Shown: piece after piece, positions 44,596 to 59,500 of the stretch
How the letters are laid out: each line of letters begins with the position of its first letter
How positions within the stretch are numbered: the first letter of the stretch is position 1
DNA from: Motacilla alba alba
Lineage: Eukaryota; Chordata; Aves; Passeriformes; Motacillidae
Length of the DNA: 64,000 nucleotides
NCBI RefSeq assembly: GCF_015832195.1
Contig: NC_052021.1
Span: 3,286,001-3,350,000 of the forward strand
Reading direction: 5' to 3'
Program-made: the position numbers and the translations under genes
The notes under the pieces: generated by a model
What the model saw: the letters and a program-made list of their open reading frames with translations, nothing else
Database searches by the model: none
Told to the model about the DNA's origin: nothing

Positions 44596-47500
44596 ATGGA
44601 CGTGCTGCGGCCCCCCTTGATAAGGATCGGGGGCCGAGTGTACCGGAAGAATCTCATCCAAGAGCAGCCCTGCCCGCAGGAGGAGGAGGAGGAGGACTTC
44701 TATGCAGGTAAGGAGTGATGCTCAGGAGGTGTAAACATCAACACTGGGGACCTAGGGAGCTCTCAGAGTCCTCGCTGAAGCCTTTGTGGGCACAGAGGCC
44801 TGCCCATGTGGCAGATTGAGGTATTCAGGAGGGAGAAAGAGGCTTTGTGTTGGTCCCTGATGATCCTGCTGCCCAAAGTGGAAGCAGTCCCAGTTATCCC
44901 AAGTGGGTTGGCTGACTGTGCTGCTGACTGTTCAGTTTGCCTGCTGACTGTGGAAGAACTCCAGGAAAAGGGAAAACCAGATGAGCTGTGCAGATCTGTT
45001 TTTCCCAGGTTTCTTTTCCTTACCATCTTTATTTGCAGATACGGCAGCTGCTTGCTAAAGACCCTCTGTCCTTGCAATGTTTGTGCCTTTAAAACTGGCC
45101 TTTGAAAGGTGTCACCTATTTTGGGGACAAAATTCTCGCTGTCCTGGTGTGTTTTCCTTTGACTTTCTGTCTGTGTGTTTGCTGTAGTTGTGTGTGAGTT
45201 GTTGTGGGCACAGAAAAGCTCCAGTGTTACTGTTCAGATGGGGATGTGGCAGTTGTGTCCTGTTTCTCCTCCCACCTTGCCTTTCAGTGGTTTGCACTAA
45301 GCTTTAAGCAGGTGCTTTCCCTTCAAATTCATCCTTCCTTGTGTTGGAAGGGGAATAGGAGGCGTGGATTCTTTCAGGGTGTTCTGTTTGATCCGAGAAC
45401 AGCCCAACAGCCTGCGGATGAAAGGTGCATCTGTTTCTAAATCACCGCCTTGAGCCCTCGGACCAAAACTATCCTCGTCTTTTACCTGTCTCCTTCTGCA
45501 GCCTTAAATTTCTGAATTGGCTGCCAGAAGAGACCATTCCCACTGTGTGGGAATTGCACAAACTCCAGCTGAGGAAAAACCTGGGCTGTAACTACCTGCT
45601 CCCTGCGCCTCCCAGCCGGCCGGATTTGGAAGCTGTCATTACGTGTTCCGCAGCTGGTAGCGAGGTGATAAATAAAAAGCAGTTATCCACAGCAGAGAGA
45701 AACCCGTTCCTTCCTTCACTTAACCTTGAGAGAAGGCTGGCAGGAGACTGTTGTCCTCCGTGAAGCCCTGCCAGGCTCGGCCGGGGTTGTGCAGGGCGTG
45801 CCGTGGTTTTCCCACCAGGCCCCGGTGACTGCGCGGACGAGCCCTGCGACGCCGTCGCGGTGGAGGAGACGGAGCGAGGCTTCCAGTGCCGGCTGCAGGT
45901 TCCCAGCGCCTTGTACAAGTGAGCCCGCCTGCTGCGGTTTATTGCATTTGCAGCCTGCTGGGGAGAGGAGAAGTTGAGCGCAGGATGTTTGTTTTTGGAG
46001 GTTGGGGTGGCCGCTGGATCTCTGGGATGTGCTCTGGGTTGGATGCTGGGGCAGGGCAAATTGGCAATGCCTTTAAGTGCAGTTGGGCCTCGCTTGACTC
46101 CTCAGCGGCCCCGTGGTAGGGACAGCAGGTGGTGCTTGCTGGCTGGCAGGAGAGTCTTTGAACATCTCTTGCCTTGAACATAAAAGCATCGAGGAGGCTG
46201 GGAGCAGGAAGGGGAGGAAGGGCTGGAGCGAGCAGCCTGCCAGGGGACAGTTTGTGGGAGCTTTCAAAGGAAGCACACACGACTGGAATTGGCTATTGAC
46301 TCCAGTCCCTTGTTTAGTGGGGAACCTGTAGTGTTCAAAGTTTTATCTCGTTATTTTTGACAGTTTTATTAGTTAGATAGTTTTGCTGAAATATGGAGAA
46401 GGAAAAGTGGCCCGTTGTGTATTTGGATGCTGGCAAATGACTACCTTGAGCAAAGCAAAAAGCAGGAAAAGAGCCCTTATCCCTTCCTCAGCTGGGATAA
46501 TGGGAAAAGAGATAACCCAGCTGATGGAGAGGATGTGATGGGCAGAGCTGTTGTAGCCCTACCAACTTATTTTAACTTAAACCACTTTTGAGCCATAGCT
46601 CAGCATTGTCCCAGGCAGGCCATGTGTGGAATCACCTGTGTGCCTGCACGTGGAGCTGGGTGTGTGCATCCCTCCAGCACAGAGGGTCCAAGTCTGGACC
46701 CACGTGATGGAGAGTGGCCCAAGGTCACTGTGTGAGGGAAACTCTTTGCACTTTCTGCCTCCAGGTACATCATTGGGAAGAAGGGGGAGACCAAGAAGAG
46801 GCTAGAGACAGAGACTCGAACCTCCATCAGCATTCCCAAGCCTGGAGTGGAAGGAGAAATTGGTGAGTAGGACACACAAAATGGATGTGCTTTTATCTGC
46901 TCTTGCACAAGCACAGTTTAAGGAGGGAGGGGGTACTGGAGGTGTTTTCCCTTTTAATTCCTACTTCTTACACAGCACTTACTCAGTTTTGGCCCTGGGA
47001 AAGTCACTTCACTTTTCTCCTGAGCTTATTTTTATTGTCTATAAATCCTTATTAAACAGTGTCAGGTTTGGTTGGGGTTTTTTTTAGTGTTTTGTTTTGG
47101 TTTTGTTGGGTTGGTTTGGGGTTTTTTTGGGGGTTTTTTTTGTTTGTTTGTTTTGTTTTTTGGGGTTTTTTTTTGTTTTTTTGTGGTTTGGTTTTTTTTA
47201 AAGTCACTTCTAGGCCTTAAATGGCTTGAGAACTTGGGTTCTGAATATGTTGCTTTTTTTTTTTTTTTTTAGTTTTGCTTTTAAAATAGTATTCCATCAA
47301 TAAGAAACTGAAATAAGCATTCAGAGAAATACTTTGCCTGTCTGTGTGCAAAATAAACATCTGCACATGCTTTAATATGAGAAGGGTTGGGGTGACATTG
47401 GTGACTTTCTGGTGCTGTCACTAGATCCCAGCAGTGAGAGCAGGGCTTCTTGTACCATGTGTTCCCTCTCATCACTTCCAGGGATTGAAAAAGCAAGGAG

Positions 47501-50500
47501 ACCTTGCTCAGCAGGGCTGACCCTTGTGGGTTCTGCCAGAGTGGGTATTTGGAGGGTTCCTTAGGGCACGCTCCAGAGATTGCTGGCACAGGGGTGTTTG
47601 TGACAGAGCTGTGAGGAGGAAATGCTGGGAGGATCCCACTGAGATGCTGCACAGGAACATGGTGGTGCTTCTCAAGGAGTGGGTCTCGACTTCCTCCCAA
47701 GAACTGTGAAGGACTGTTAGGAAGGTTGAGAGATGTTGAAAACATGGAATAATAGGAAGCCAAGGAAATTCTGCTCCTTGCTGTTCTTTCCTTTTGAGCT
47801 CAAGTGCTCTCTGGTGCCTCGAAGTGCTTGCACAAATAACACAGACGATCTCAATCCCTGATAGATTTCCATGGCATTTTCACTCTGACTGCCAGTCTGA
47901 AAACGTGAAATAATGCTCTAGAAATCTGAAGGGTCCCTGTTTTGGTGGGCTCTCAGTTAGTGTTTTTTAGGCCCTCGGAGCTGACTTTGTGGGCAGCAGA
48001 GGGATGCTTCTGATGGCATCATCCTGCCTTTGCTGGGGAAAGCGCAGCTGCGTCAGGCGTTTTAAGTCAAGCAGGGAGTCTGGCAGGTTTTTCAGTGCAT
48101 GGCTGGGGGTTTTGATTCCTACTGCTTCCTTGGGAGGCTGGGACTAAAAGCAGAGAGCTTCAGGGAAGCAGAGAGGTTGTTGCTGCTGTGTTTGCCTGCA
48201 GTGATCACGGGACAGCAGCGCAGCGGGGTGGTCTCTGCCCGGACGCGGGTCGAAGTGCTCCTGGACAGCTTCCGCAAGAGACAGCCCTTCACACACTTCC
48301 TGTCCCTGCCTCTCAACCAGCCTGCCATCCAGGAGAAGTTCCTGCAGTTCAAGGAGGAGGTGCTGCAGAAGTGCTCGCAGGTAGGGATCCACGTGAGGAC
48401 TGGAGTGCCGTTTCATTTATTGAGAGAGCTCTTTGGCATTTTCCTTGAAGGCCTCATTCTGTTCTGTTTGCTGGGAATGCATTTTCAATAGGCCTTTTAC
48501 TTAAGTTAGTAGGTCTGCTGTGAATTTGTTGAGCGCTGTTGGGAAATTTTCTGAAAAGTGGAATGGTTTACTTAGATATCCTCCCATCTAGAAAAATCTC
48601 TACTAACAATTCACCAAGTTTCAAAAGAGGGTGAGGGTTTTTGTTTTTAATGGGAAAGTCACTGAATAATGGAGTGGACCTGTATACATTTTGTATGATT
48701 TTTACATAACCATGAAATTAGGTAAGAAGTTACAAATTTGCTGCTGCTTCTGTTTTACTTTCCCTTTGGCTCCTGCCAGTGAAGGAAGATGGGTGTCATT
48801 GCCAGAGCTGAGTGAGAAATGACTTGGTAGCACATGCCATGCTGCAAATCTCATCACTTCCCCTCTTCCCCAGGAGACTTTGTGCTGACAGCACTCCTAC
48901 TTGCCTTCAGATCTTGTGTTGGGAGGAGCAGGAAATAGTTAGGCATAGGGAAATGAGGAAGAAAATGAAGGGAAAGCTCTGCATTCCCTGGTTTATTTTA
49001 TTTCAGTGTGCTTCTGGGCTGACAGAAGTGGTGTGTCAGTGCACAGGCTGGGCTGAGGAGAGGGAATGGTGTTAGTATATTGCCATGTCCTCTGTGTCTG
49101 CTGCAGGACATCTCTAGGCAGGCGATGGAGCTGCTGCAGGTTGCCTTGCAGACACTCTGCGGGGCTCTGTGGGCTAATACTCTTCACTTTCATGTCCATC
49201 ACTTCTTCTGGTGCCTTGCTAAGGGGAAAATATGATCCTGCAGATAACACAGCTTAAGAAGTTTAGTTTCCTATGTCTTCATGCCATGGGTGTGAATTAT
49301 CTGACATCTGGGGAGATAGTTGTTCTTGCTCAAGCTCTCATGGTCACTTGCACGTCAGTTGTTTCATCTCCAAGAGCAGAAATGAGCTGTCTTTGCAGTC
49401 TTGTCTTTCCTGGCAGTCAGGATTTAAGCCCCTGTTCTCCTCCCAGCTGCTTAATTCCTTGACACCTTAGGAGCTTTCTATCACCTGACATTAAATACAG
49501 CTGAAATTGGCCAACAGTTCCAGGGATTAGCCAGTGCACTGCCAGGAGAACCTTTCCCTCAGGCTAGGAGGATGATCTCTCCTCATTAGCCAGCAGCACT
49601 ACCTTTATTAAAGCTCACCTTGATTAAAGGAATGCCCTGCAGGCTGGGGGATGGAAACATTAGCCTGGGAAGGTGTAGGCTGGACAGAGAGCTGGGACCT
49701 CAGGCTGGCATCAGTGATGGCCTGGCTCCCTCTGTTGGTTTCTGGTTCCAGTCCTTGTGGGGGACACACCAAGGTGCAGTGAGAGAAGCAGCTCTTTGAG
49801 GGGCTGGTGACCTGCTCAGGGCTCTGTAGGGGCTGCTTGTGCCATTGGCCCTGGAGTGAGGCTGCTGCTTTCAACATGGGCTTTCTCTTGCCCTTCGTCC
49901 CCTTCTGCCTGGGCTTATGGCCGCTACAGTCCTTTCACCTGGCCTTCCTGGAGACCTGCTCTGCCTGAAGACTTGGCATCCTGGACTCCATGTTTTTGAT
50001 CCTTCTCCTCCTCCTCCTCCTCTAGCTGTCTGCCAGCAGGTCCTGTGGATCTCTGTGGTTCCTGCCTATGGCCTTGCCTGCTGCAGTAACCTCAGTGTAT
50101 CCCATACCACCTGCTGGCTTCTGCCTTCCAGGCTGCCCTGCTGTTGGATGAGTCTTCCAAGGACCTTTCTAAGTCCTTTCAGTGTCACATTTCTAAGGTG
50201 TGTGTTTTATCCATCTTTGCAGGCAATGCTGTTGTTTGTGCTCTCTTCCAGTGTTTCTAATCCTGCAGCACAACAGGCTCACCCAGGACCAGCCCTTCTT
50301 CCTTCAGAGCGCTCATTTTTCCTGCCTCCTTGGTGGGTTGCATCTCTGTAGCCCCTCCTCCACTGGTGATCCTACTTGCTCTCCAAACCCCTCCTGATCT
50401 TGTCTGTCACATTGTTTCTCTCTTGTTCACTCTTCAAAGTCAGTTTGCATCTCTGGGAGGAGGGAGGGTTGTCTGCCACCTCTTAAAAACACGTTCACAG

Positions 50501-53500
50501 ACTCTGTGCGTTCCTCAAGTGCTGTCAGTCACATTTGGAAGGAGCTGCCTGCAAACCTTCACATGCTTCTTGTCTGAGAAAAATGCAGCAATCCAGCCTT
50601 GGTCAGAGAAGTGCTGAGACCAAGTACTGGCCATGTTCATCTTTCCTCCCCCTGCCTCTCCTCTGTCTGTCCTGCAGTTTTTGTTCTGTGTTTGGATAGC
50701 TCCGAGTCCCATAAGGGCCTGAAATGTTCCTGGCACTGCTTACATCAGCTCTAGAGTTTCAGTTTGAAATGTAGAACTCAGTCAGTAACAGGTATTCAGG
50801 GGGTTGCATATGCTTAGTCCAGGAATATATAGTGCTTTATTTTTCTGCCCTTCCTTCTCCTGGTATTAGCAAAAGGGTTTGCTAGGTATATTTATTGCTT
50901 CCTGTTAGGTGGAGGAGTACAGTGCAGCCCCGTGCGTCTCTCAATCACTCCTCCAGCCAGTAATGCCACTCTAATACCACTTTATCTCACAGCAGGGTCT
51001 GCTAGAAAGCACATCAGTAATGAAAAACAGTAATTCAAAACTGTGCCTCGCAGAGCAGTAAAAGAGCTTATAGATTTGTCCAAAGCAATGGGATTTCTCG
51101 GAATACTTGAGGAAATCTGAATGGGTTTCAGTGACAGAAGCGGGGTGTTTCTGTACTTGGTGCAAAACATCTCAGAATTAGGTGAACTTCAGCCTTTGAA
51201 TGAGGAATAATAATGGAAGGGAAGGGAAAGGAGCAAGTATGTGTGTGTATGTTGTGTGTGTGAGGATCTCTTCTGGCCATTGAGCATTTGTGAGGGACTC
51301 TATTTCTCTCTGAAGCAGTTACCATGACAACCATTCATTTATATTTTATAGCATTTTGTTGGTAGGTATATGCTTTCTAAGTTTTTGTGTGTGTGTATGT
51401 CTTTAAAAGGTTTTAGAAGACAAACCTTGTGCTGAAATACAGAACACTTCAGGTGTTGTTCATGCTGTACAGTCAGGGCTGGCAGGCAAATGAAGCAGGG
51501 CTGAGGGGAGGTTCGTTTAGGTTAATTTAATCTAAATACGGGGAGGTGGCTCACCTGGAAAAGCTCATCGCTGATGTGGTGCAGTGGGAGGTCCAGATGA
51601 CTGGATGACCTTGGAAGTCTCCTCTCTCTAGCAATCATGTAGGTATCGGAGTGAGGGGAACTGAGATGTCTGTCTGAGCATGCAGGTGGAAAAGGGAAGA
51701 GACTTTGCAGAAACATTGCTGTGAAAAATCACAGTTGGGTCTTTGAGAGCTGTGCAGCGTTTGCAGACTGAACAGGCTGCAGATGTAGCAAGGAAAAGAA
51801 ACATGTTTGCTGTCATATGTGGCAACCTGTAAATATCAAACATTGCTAATGAGGTATTTTATCTCGGAGTGGAAGGGACAGAAAGTGGGAGGGGTTTCTG
51901 AGCCTCTAGCTCTTCAGTCAGTCCTGTGCAAATACTGTTTTCCTGGCTCGCTTCTTTGTTTGTGCGTCAGGGTGGCACAGGGCACACAGCTGGCATGCAG
52001 TATCCTGCTCTTAAGGAAAAAAAACCCTGAAAAACATAAATCTGTCTGCAAACATTGTGAGCTCTTATAACTGTAGAGAGAGCAGAGCCAGGGCAGAAGA
52101 GCTAAGGAGCTTGATCCCTTGCCTTGTCATGTAGAAGGTCTGAAGAGTGTTGTAATTTATGGTTTCCCTACTACAGGGTGTTACATTTGGAGGGACAACG
52201 TGCTTGGGCTTTGCAAGGAGTTGGAGACCCCAGATAAAACCCTTTCTGTGTTCCTTCTAAAGAAGGAGAGCAGAGGTCGAAGTCTTTGGTAGCAGGAGGG
52301 GGAAAAAACGACCGAGTGGAAGCGAGTTGGGTTTTTTTTGACCACGACAGGGTAGTGTTAGGGAGAGGCATAAGCTAAAAAGGACAGTCGTCACATATGG
52401 ATAGTGCATAAAGGGATTATTCTTCCTGCCTCTCAATACATCTTAAAGAGCCCAGGTTTGAACAGTAAATTTTTGTAGAGACAATCGGGCAGGTTCCCCT
52501 GAGGTGACTCAATGATTGCTGATCACACATCATGATCTGGGATTAGAGTAACTGAGTTGCAGCCTTTTTGCATCCTGGTGAGCAGCATCCAGCCAGGAAG
52601 GGCTGCTGAGACACCCCCAGGAACCTTGGCTGTTCCACGGAGAGCCAGCTCTGACGCAGCATCTATTTTATGCGTGGGAGAATTGGGATCTGCTGGCCTG
52701 TGAAAGAGTAGGGAGTGAAAGCAGGGTTTTGAGGAGCTGCCTGAAATACTAGGGAGTAAACCAGGAGGATTATCTAGGTCTTGGCCTGCTCGCTGTGCGC
52801 TGCTCTTCCCTGCTGAGCTCCCCAGCAGCGGTAGCGTGGCTCGTGGATGTGACATGCCATCGTTTGTCAACTCAGCCCACACTCAGGTGTTGAAAACCTC
52901 AGGGGAAAATGCTGCTTTTGGGGCAGGATCATGTTTACAGCACAAACTGTGCTAGGGCAGAAAATGAGGGCAGGGCTTTGGCTTTCTGACCTGCAAAGGG
53001 CTATGTTACTGTACCTCATCTGTGCACTCTTTGAGCTCGGCTGGTTGTCTGTGGCAAAGTTAAATCAGAGCTTCTCCCAGTTTCTGTTACCCAAGCTGTT
53101 GTTTTGTGAAAGGCCAAATATTCTCTGACTGCAGATATCACTGGAGAAAAAAGGCTGACGGGGAGAAATCGTGTCCTGTCATGCATGTGAACAGCAGCAT
53201 GAATTAAAGGAAGCCACAAAGCTTTTACTGCAGGGAGGGGAAGGTAGGGAGAAGTGAGATGGGGCCATCCCTGGTTTTTGCCAGGCTGTGGGTGCTGGAG
53301 CAAGCCCCCTGGCCTCTGTTTTGCAGCCTGCCTTGTCCTTAGTCCAGCCCATAAGCTGTGCTGTGAAGAAGGGTCTGCATGTGGTCATTAGGCATGAAAA
53401 ATGCTGAGCGAGATGTGGGGCATGAAACTCTTGACAGGCTGAGATACTGCAGCATTTAAACGTCTGAAAGGTTTTATTTCAAACTCTGGAGCACAGTGGA

Positions 53501-56500
53501 AACTTCAAAGCTATTGTTCTCAGCTGGTGCACTCTTTTCAGAGGCAGAAAGGCTTCCATGGCCTGGCAGGTTGGCTCCTTCTGGAGTTAAAATTGGAGGT
53601 TATTTAATGCGCTGATGGGAAGCGGCCACTAAGTGGAAATAATTGTTTTAATATGGGTGTGTTAACCATCCTTGAGGTATTTTTATAGGTATCCTAGAAC
53701 AGAATAGCACGTTTCTTGAAGCTGGATGTAACCACTGCTCCACCTGGGAACAGTTCCTCCCCAGCAACAGCACACAGCTCTTCTTATAAAGGGAATTTAA
53801 ACTTAATTCACCTCAGCTAACTATAGGGCATATGGGAAGAAGAAAAATATAATTATCAGAGCTGGTATTAGCTGCGCTTCTGTTGTGAGGTGCAACCTGT
53901 GTTTAGACAGGATTTAGAGACCATTTAGAGCTTGTCACTACAGCTGGTCTCAGCTTTATTGCACAAGAAATGGACTGAAGTTCTAAATCTGAGCTGGCTT
54001 GCATTGAGTTCATTGCTGGTAGCGGATGCTGAGTCAACAGCCGTGGAAGTCTCCTCCCAAAAAACCCCATATGAGTGAGTGTTCCATGTCCTGGGTACCA
54101 CGTTACAGCCTGCTGTACTGATCTTCCAGGTTGCTGTTCAGCAGCTCTGAAGGAAGAGCAGGCAGGGAGCTGTGGTGGGACTGCAGCTCATCTGCCAGCT
54201 CATCTGAGCTTGCTTCTTCCCAAAGCCTGAGAAATTTTCAACTTTGAGTCATACCAACCCGACCAGAGATAAAAGGATTGATGCCAGTGACTTGGTACCT
54301 GCTTTCTGTAGTATTTACCCCCGCGGTGGAGCAGGGTGTGTGTGGATGAGGTAAGACACCTCAACGTGATGGATTGATTTGCAGGATCACGGGGTCAGCA
54401 GCAGCCTGTTCCAGAACCCTGCCAAGCTTCACCTGACTATTGGGACACTGGTGCTCCTGAACGAACAAGAGATCCAGAAAGCCTGTGACCTCCTGCAGCA
54501 GTGCAAAGAGGACTTCGTGGAGTAAGTGGTGGGAAAGGGATGTCATCACCAAGGCCTTGAGAGAGGAGAAAGCAGCACTCTGTCTTGACAAGGAACAGTG
54601 AAGAGAAGAGCAGCTCAGTAGTCTTCTCTCAACTCTAGAAATCTAGAAAAATTAAGAAAAACATTTAGAAATGTTTCAAATGGGGCAGTAGAAATCACTG
54701 AGCAGGCACAGAGAGCCTTACAGCATCTGTAGCTCAGCTCAGACCCTCGGCATTCCCTGAAAACCTGCTCTGCTCCCTTCCCTTCCTCACGTGCATCCCC
54801 GTTCTTTGTGCCTGAGCAGTTTTTGCCGCTGTCCCCTGCCTGCAGCAGAGGGAGGGCTGAGCTCCCTTACCTGTGCACGCTGCCTGCAGTGGGCTCTGGC
54901 TCTGGCACCTCCCTCCTGCCTCAGAGCAGATGCTGAGGTGTCCTTGACACACATTCCTGGACGAGGGGAGCTGTGTGCAGGGAAGCCATCAGGAGCCTTG
55001 TGAGTAATCAGCCTGAAAGTGTCCGTGCTGCTCTGGGAGCGCGGCTGCCTCGCTGCCTGCTAACACCGAGCTGCAGATGTTGGGGCTTTGGCTGCAAATG
55101 TGCTCCAGTGACACCGTAATTAGCTTATCTCTGGTCAGCTTAGTAATTGAAGATGGCCTGAGGGGGTGGTTTATTTATTTATTTCTGCAAAGCCTTTGCA
55201 CACAGAGCACGGATCCTTCGCGTTCATTTATTTGCTGCCTCGGTGCGTGAAGAATTGGCCACGCTGTGCCAGCTGATATCTGTGGGAATTAATGCATGGC
55301 CAGAGCTCATACCTCTGCCTTTAAAAGGATGGCTCCAGTTCAGCTGTTGAACAGAAATGCGAGTGTGTTTCCAGGGGGGGGCTCTGAATGCAATATTTGG
55401 AAAGTGCCAGCTTCCACATAAGTGGATTGAACTGATGCCGAGAAAATCATTGCTCCCTATTTCCTTCAGTGGAGGGGGAATTAACACTTGAAGGTAACCT
55501 TTAGTTTATTTCCCCTTCCACACCCAAGTAAATATACTTGGAAAATTAATTAGGCTTCCTTCCACCTACATAAACCTTCATTAGCTTTCATTTCCTTTTC
55601 TAAAGTGCAGGCAGTGCCCTGTGAAGGTAGCTGTGACTGTTTTGACCCTTTTTAGAATACGTGACCTTTAATGCTGTTAGTTTGGTGTCCATAATAGTAC
55701 ATTTGTGCTGTTTCCCTCCCAGTAACTATACTGGGAAGGGAAATCACACTGCTTATTTCACTTGGGAATCTTTGCTGAGAACCTTAAAAGATGAACAGGA
55801 GTGAACAAGGTCAAACAAAGTCACACTCACCTTGTTAACTTGTGCTAGGTACATCTGCCTGCCCAGACACTCCCTGTTCTTTCCACGAGCCCTGGGTGTT
55901 AAAGAAGGCATCACTTACTCACAGGGAGCACTGGCTGTGGCAGCAGCCTCCCCAGGATGCTGTGCTGGGAAAGGCAAGGAGGCAGTGTTGGGAAGCAGAT
56001 ACACCCTACAGGCCATTTGCAGGTGTGGGAATGCATATTATATCCTGCATGAGGAGCTGGAGCTGATTTTAAACCAGCTCTGTTTACTGGCTGGATGTTG
56101 CACTCAGAGCTGTGTCCTGTATCAAGTATCACCTTTCCCAGCAAAAATCTGAGAGCTGGGGACTTCATGGTTGGTCTTTTCACAGGGAGGCAGGAGCCTC
56201 TCTGGAATGAGAACTTGAGCCATTTACTTCTGGTGGGTTCTCTGACATGTGGATGGAGATCTCCGTGTTGAGGTGGCCTGTGAGCACTGACAAGTTGACT
56301 TAATGTGTGTCTGAAGCACTGAATGTATGAATTTAAATTCTTTTCCCACTCAGGGTGGTAAGGCAATAACAGCCATAGGCTTTTGAGTTTGAGGAATTAG
56401 GGAGACTTTTTGAGTTTGGGTTTTTTCAATGCAAACAAGCTGAAAAATAGGGGACAGAAAAGAACTCCTGGGTGGAGTTCACTGCCCCATAGACTCTGTA

Positions 56501-59500
56501 TAACACTTTAGTCCTGCTAAACATCAAATTTGTGTTTCACTGTGGCAAGAAGAGTATCTAATCTCATTCCCATAGTAAACCCAAATATTTGGTATGTGCA
56601 TGAGGAGCACTATGTGTTGCATTTTGGGAGCTGGTGTGATGTTTTGCTTTTTAACATTAGGAATTTCTTGGGTTTCAGCCAAATTACTGGAGGCCAGCCC
56701 CTGACGGTGGAGGTGGCAGGAGTGGAGTACATGAACGATGACCCTGCCATGACAGATGTCCTTTATGCCAAAGTCCACATGAAGGATGGCTCAGACAGGT
56801 GAGTTCCCCGTGCTCCTGTCTTTCATTCCTCCCCAGCGTGCCAGGGAAGCCCTCTGGAGCTGCTGGGTGTTCCTGGCAGTGCTCAGGCCAGCAGTCACCA
56901 AGATGAAGTCATCCTTGCTTCCTGGGCCGGTTAAGGCAGTGATGTGTTTGCTCTTTAAATCAGTCTCTGGTGCTGCAGCTGAAGGGTGTCGTTTGTTTCT
57001 GCAGCAGTCTGTCAGGGTGAACGATGGAGTCACAGCTCACACGGGGATAAGATGGCCAAGGAGATACTCCTGAGATGACTTAGAAGGCAGGATGATTTGG
57101 CCTGTACAGTCTAGTTCCCAGCTTGCAGTCCAGATTAATCTGGACAGCTTGGTGTATTCTATTCTGCAGTACTTAGTTATTCTTAAAACCCCGTTAACCC
57201 AGAAGGTCCTCAGAAGAGCATGACCTGATTACAGGGTTGGTTTGTGTGTCTCCAGCTGCCTGGAATGGGTGCTGGGTGTGAAACGTCTTTTGGAGCAGCT
57301 GCTGCAAGATCTTGAAGCCTGGTTGGTGTCAGCTGGAGTGTTTGTGCTGTTCACCACTGTGGCTGATGGCTTCAGCTCTACCAACAGCCCTGCCCAGGAT
57401 GTGGCAGTGTCTGGACAACCTTCCTTCATCTTGTTTTGACAAGGACTGCATCATCAGTGGCAGCACCATCTTTTCTCTTGGTGCTTTCTGGAAGACTGAG
57501 GATGGGGCTTGGGGCACCCTGGTCTAGTGGAAGGTGTTTCTGCCCGTGGCAGGGCATGGAAGCAGATGATCTTTTAACACCTCTTCCAGCCTAAACCACT
57601 GCAGATTCTGTGGTTGACATAAGAGCTCTTGTACTCAGTGCTGCTGTTTGCCAGAAACAGGGAAGGGGGGAAGCCAAAAGGGCCATCCCTCCTGTCTCTG
57701 AGCCTCAGCCTTGTCTTTGCCTGACAGCTCTGCCCTTTTGTTGTCTGTTCCCATTGCTAGAGGACAGCAGGAGCTAGCAGAGGAGCACGGAGCAGTGCAG
57801 CTGGAGGAGGGAGGCTGTGAGCAGGAACTGGCTCAGGGAAGAAGGGATGTGTTCTGGCATATCCTTTCCCTGAGGGCCGAGGAGACGGCGAGGGGGGGCC
57901 CTGCTTAAAACCACACTTCGGAGGCTGTGTTGAAGTCAGAGATCGGAAGTGGGATAAGGAAATGAGGGGGAAAATGAAAAATGTAAGAACTGCTGGGAGG
58001 CAGTAGGAATTGAAGTCTTTTCCTTTTCTTAGCTTTTCCACTTTGAAGTCTGTCCTACCCTGGAAGAGGTGAGATAAAAACAAATGGGACAGCTGGGGAA
58101 CCAGAGCAAAGAGATCAGAGATCAGCCAGGAGCCAGAGCACAGGGAGAAAGAGAGCAGAAGCACTTGGAAAGATGAGATGGAGACAGACATGGAGACACT
58201 GCATGACCCAAATGCCCTTGCTGGGTTTTGTTGTAGAGAGCATCTAAAATACCAGCTCTGGGCCTCTTCTCCTAAGTCACCAAGCTCTGGCCCTCTCTGA
58301 GGTGCAATGCTTGCCAGTCTGGTTGCATCTGAAAATAAATCCCAGCCTGAGGAGCTGGGAGAGGAATCCTGTGGAGCATAAGTGAGGCCTGAATTGACAG
58401 TGATGTCTGCCTGCCTCTGGGGACAGCTGGAATTGTTGGTACTTGCACCCTGCTCTGTTTCAGATGCCAGCTGTACCCTGTGTGATGAGAACACACTTAG
58501 GCACAATGCTGGAGAAAGTGCTGATGTGCATCAGGGCTGGCAGAGCTGCTTTGGGCAGGGGGGAGAAGTGAGGTCTTCAAATCCACCTGGCCTTGAAACT
58601 GAAAACAGCACTCCCCACCCCCCAGGAAAGGACTGATGCCTCCACTGTCCTTCACAGAGATCTCTTAGCTGAGGTTTTGACCAAAACCAGACCTTGTGCT
58701 TTGCACGGCACCTGGAAACTGCCAGGCTTCTCTTCCACAGCACCTGTTTTGCTTTTTGCATAGCAGCAGGTTCAGAGAGGGCCAAGCAATTTGAAGTTTT
58801 AATCCTTGGCCCAGGCTGGTCCTGCCCTCACCTGCAGATTAGTTCACAGAGTCACAGAATAGGCTGAGTTGGAAGGGAGCAATCAGGGTCATTGAGTCCA
58901 GCTCCTTGCTCTGGCCAGGACACCCCAACAACACCACTCTGTCCCTGAGAGTGTTGTCCAAATGCTCCTGGAGCTCTGGCAGCCTTGGGGCCAGTGACAA
59001 TTCCCTGTTCAGTGCCCCATGACCGTCTGGGTGAAGCGCCTTCTCCTGATATCATTCATCTGGCATGTCTCCCCTTACATAGTTCCTTAGCTATTAGCAA
59101 GCATCCAGAAAAACATTTAGCTTTGCAGAGGGAAAAAAAAGGTATTTTTGTGTTGGTGGAGAGCAGCTTTTCCTTCCTTTGAGACTCCAGCAGACACCGT
59201 GTTGGACTAGCAGCGATTATAAAGAGGACAAATGGTGATGTCTGCAGAAAGCCCTGCTTTGTTTTCTGGCTTGTGACACAGGTCATTGCTGAACAGCTCC
59301 TTGAACCTGCTGGAACCTGCTGTGCCTTGCTTAGGGAAATGGGGAAGCAGTTTCTGAGCTGCAAGGCCAATACCAGAGGAGAGCAGCAGCCACGTGGCTT
59401 CCTGTGCTGGATCAGACTGCTGCAGCCTGTGCTAGAGAGAGGTGTGTGCCTTCCTGTCTCATGCAAGATGTCCTGTTAGCTCTGTGCAGTTCCTGGCGTG

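Noticed and set aside
49917..50351. A 144-codon open frame in the 6-kb ASCC1 intron
   Set aside because: Leu/Ser/Pro/Cys-rich translation without known motifs, exon borders or promoter. Treated as chance.
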